Source: Bacteroidaceae bacterium (GTDB lineage: Bacteria; Bacteroidota; Bacteroidia; Bacteroidales; Bacteroidaceae). From it: a stretch of DNA of 14,801 nucleotides. The stretch covers positions 1 to 14,801 of the forward strand of contig CAADWS010000030.1 in NCBI GenBank assembly GCA_900752815.1, given 5' to 3'. Positions 14,709-14,801 of this stretch are shown here, piece after piece (positions within the stretch are counted from its first letter, which is position 1; each line of letters begins with the position of its first letter). The notes beneath the pieces were generated by a model. The model saw only the letters and a list, made by a program, of their open reading frames with translations. It ran no database searches and was not told the origin of the DNA. The position numbers were made by a program, and so were the translations under genes.

Positions 14709-14801
14709 TATTTTATATATACAACCCGTTGGCGGAATTAAATCGATAAAATATTTATGTATGAAAGGTTGCGCATATCGCTGATATTTAGTAAATTAGA
14801 A
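14709..14801. other. Right-edge spacer with possible promoter
   Basis: AT-rich. TTGG (14729-14732), 19 nt, TATTTATG (14752-14759) resembles the Bacteroidota promoter with one mismatch in the -7 box. An open frame beginning at 14757 (MYERLRISLIFSKLE) runs off the edge, but its ATG lies inside that -7 box, so both cannot be right. A small hairpin ATATC/GATAT lies at 14775-14787. No terminator is seen after the peptidase gene. Confidence 0.25.

Noticed and set aside
1..14801. CRISPR arrays, tRNA or rRNA genes, insertion sequences
   Set aside because: No regularly spaced repeats, tRNA-like cloverleaf with CCA end, ribosomal sequence or transposase was seen on either strand.

Overview
The window reads as Bacteroidota, most likely order Bacteroidales and perhaps a Prevotella-like genus. 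The evidence is repeated matches to the Bacteroidota sigma-70-type promoter (TTTG, about 19 bp, TAnnTTTG), the near absence of Shine-Dalgarno sequences, lipoproteins with a C-terminal lipobox, a DUF4369 lipoprotein, and families typical of the order. These assignments come from motif recognition and family knowledge; no database search was run.

Positions 1-8713 hold a minus-strand housekeeping block. In transcription order it is leuS, a YitT-family membrane protein, ychF, lgt, a large and apparently highly expressed lipoprotein (beta-rich part, OmpA-like part, TPR part), and the 5' part of a DUF4369 lipoprotein that runs off the left edge. leuS has a textbook promoter. The large lipoprotein ends in two tandem terminator hairpins. 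Lgt supplies the lipid modification that both lipoproteins need, so the block mixes translation (leuS, ychF) with envelope biogenesis.

Positions 8714-11492 change orientation twice. A YczE-like membrane protein reads rightward and converges on a LuxR-type regulator reading leftward. The regulator is divergent from a secreted DUF1349 protein. The regulator/DUF1349 intergenic region holds a 16-bp palindrome next to overlapping promoter elements, which suggests local control. A perfect 20-bp hairpin closes the DUF1349 unit.

From about 11493 the DNA becomes clearly AT-rich (for example 22/60 G+C at 12481-12540, against 36/60 at 7561-7620). The first kilobase after the DUF1349 gene carries no convincing protein gene. 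It does hold a strong Bacteroidota promoter (11677-11707), then about 350 nt of dense nested inverted repeats ending in a T6 terminator: a candidate structured non-coding RNA that I cannot assign to a known class. It is followed by a small secreted, barrel-like protein of unknown function and by a secreted peptidase-T-like M20 protein. That protein has an unusual low-GC N-terminal extension of about 125 residues and two substitutions in conserved active-site motifs. The candidate RNA and the odd peptidase are the parts most worth following up.
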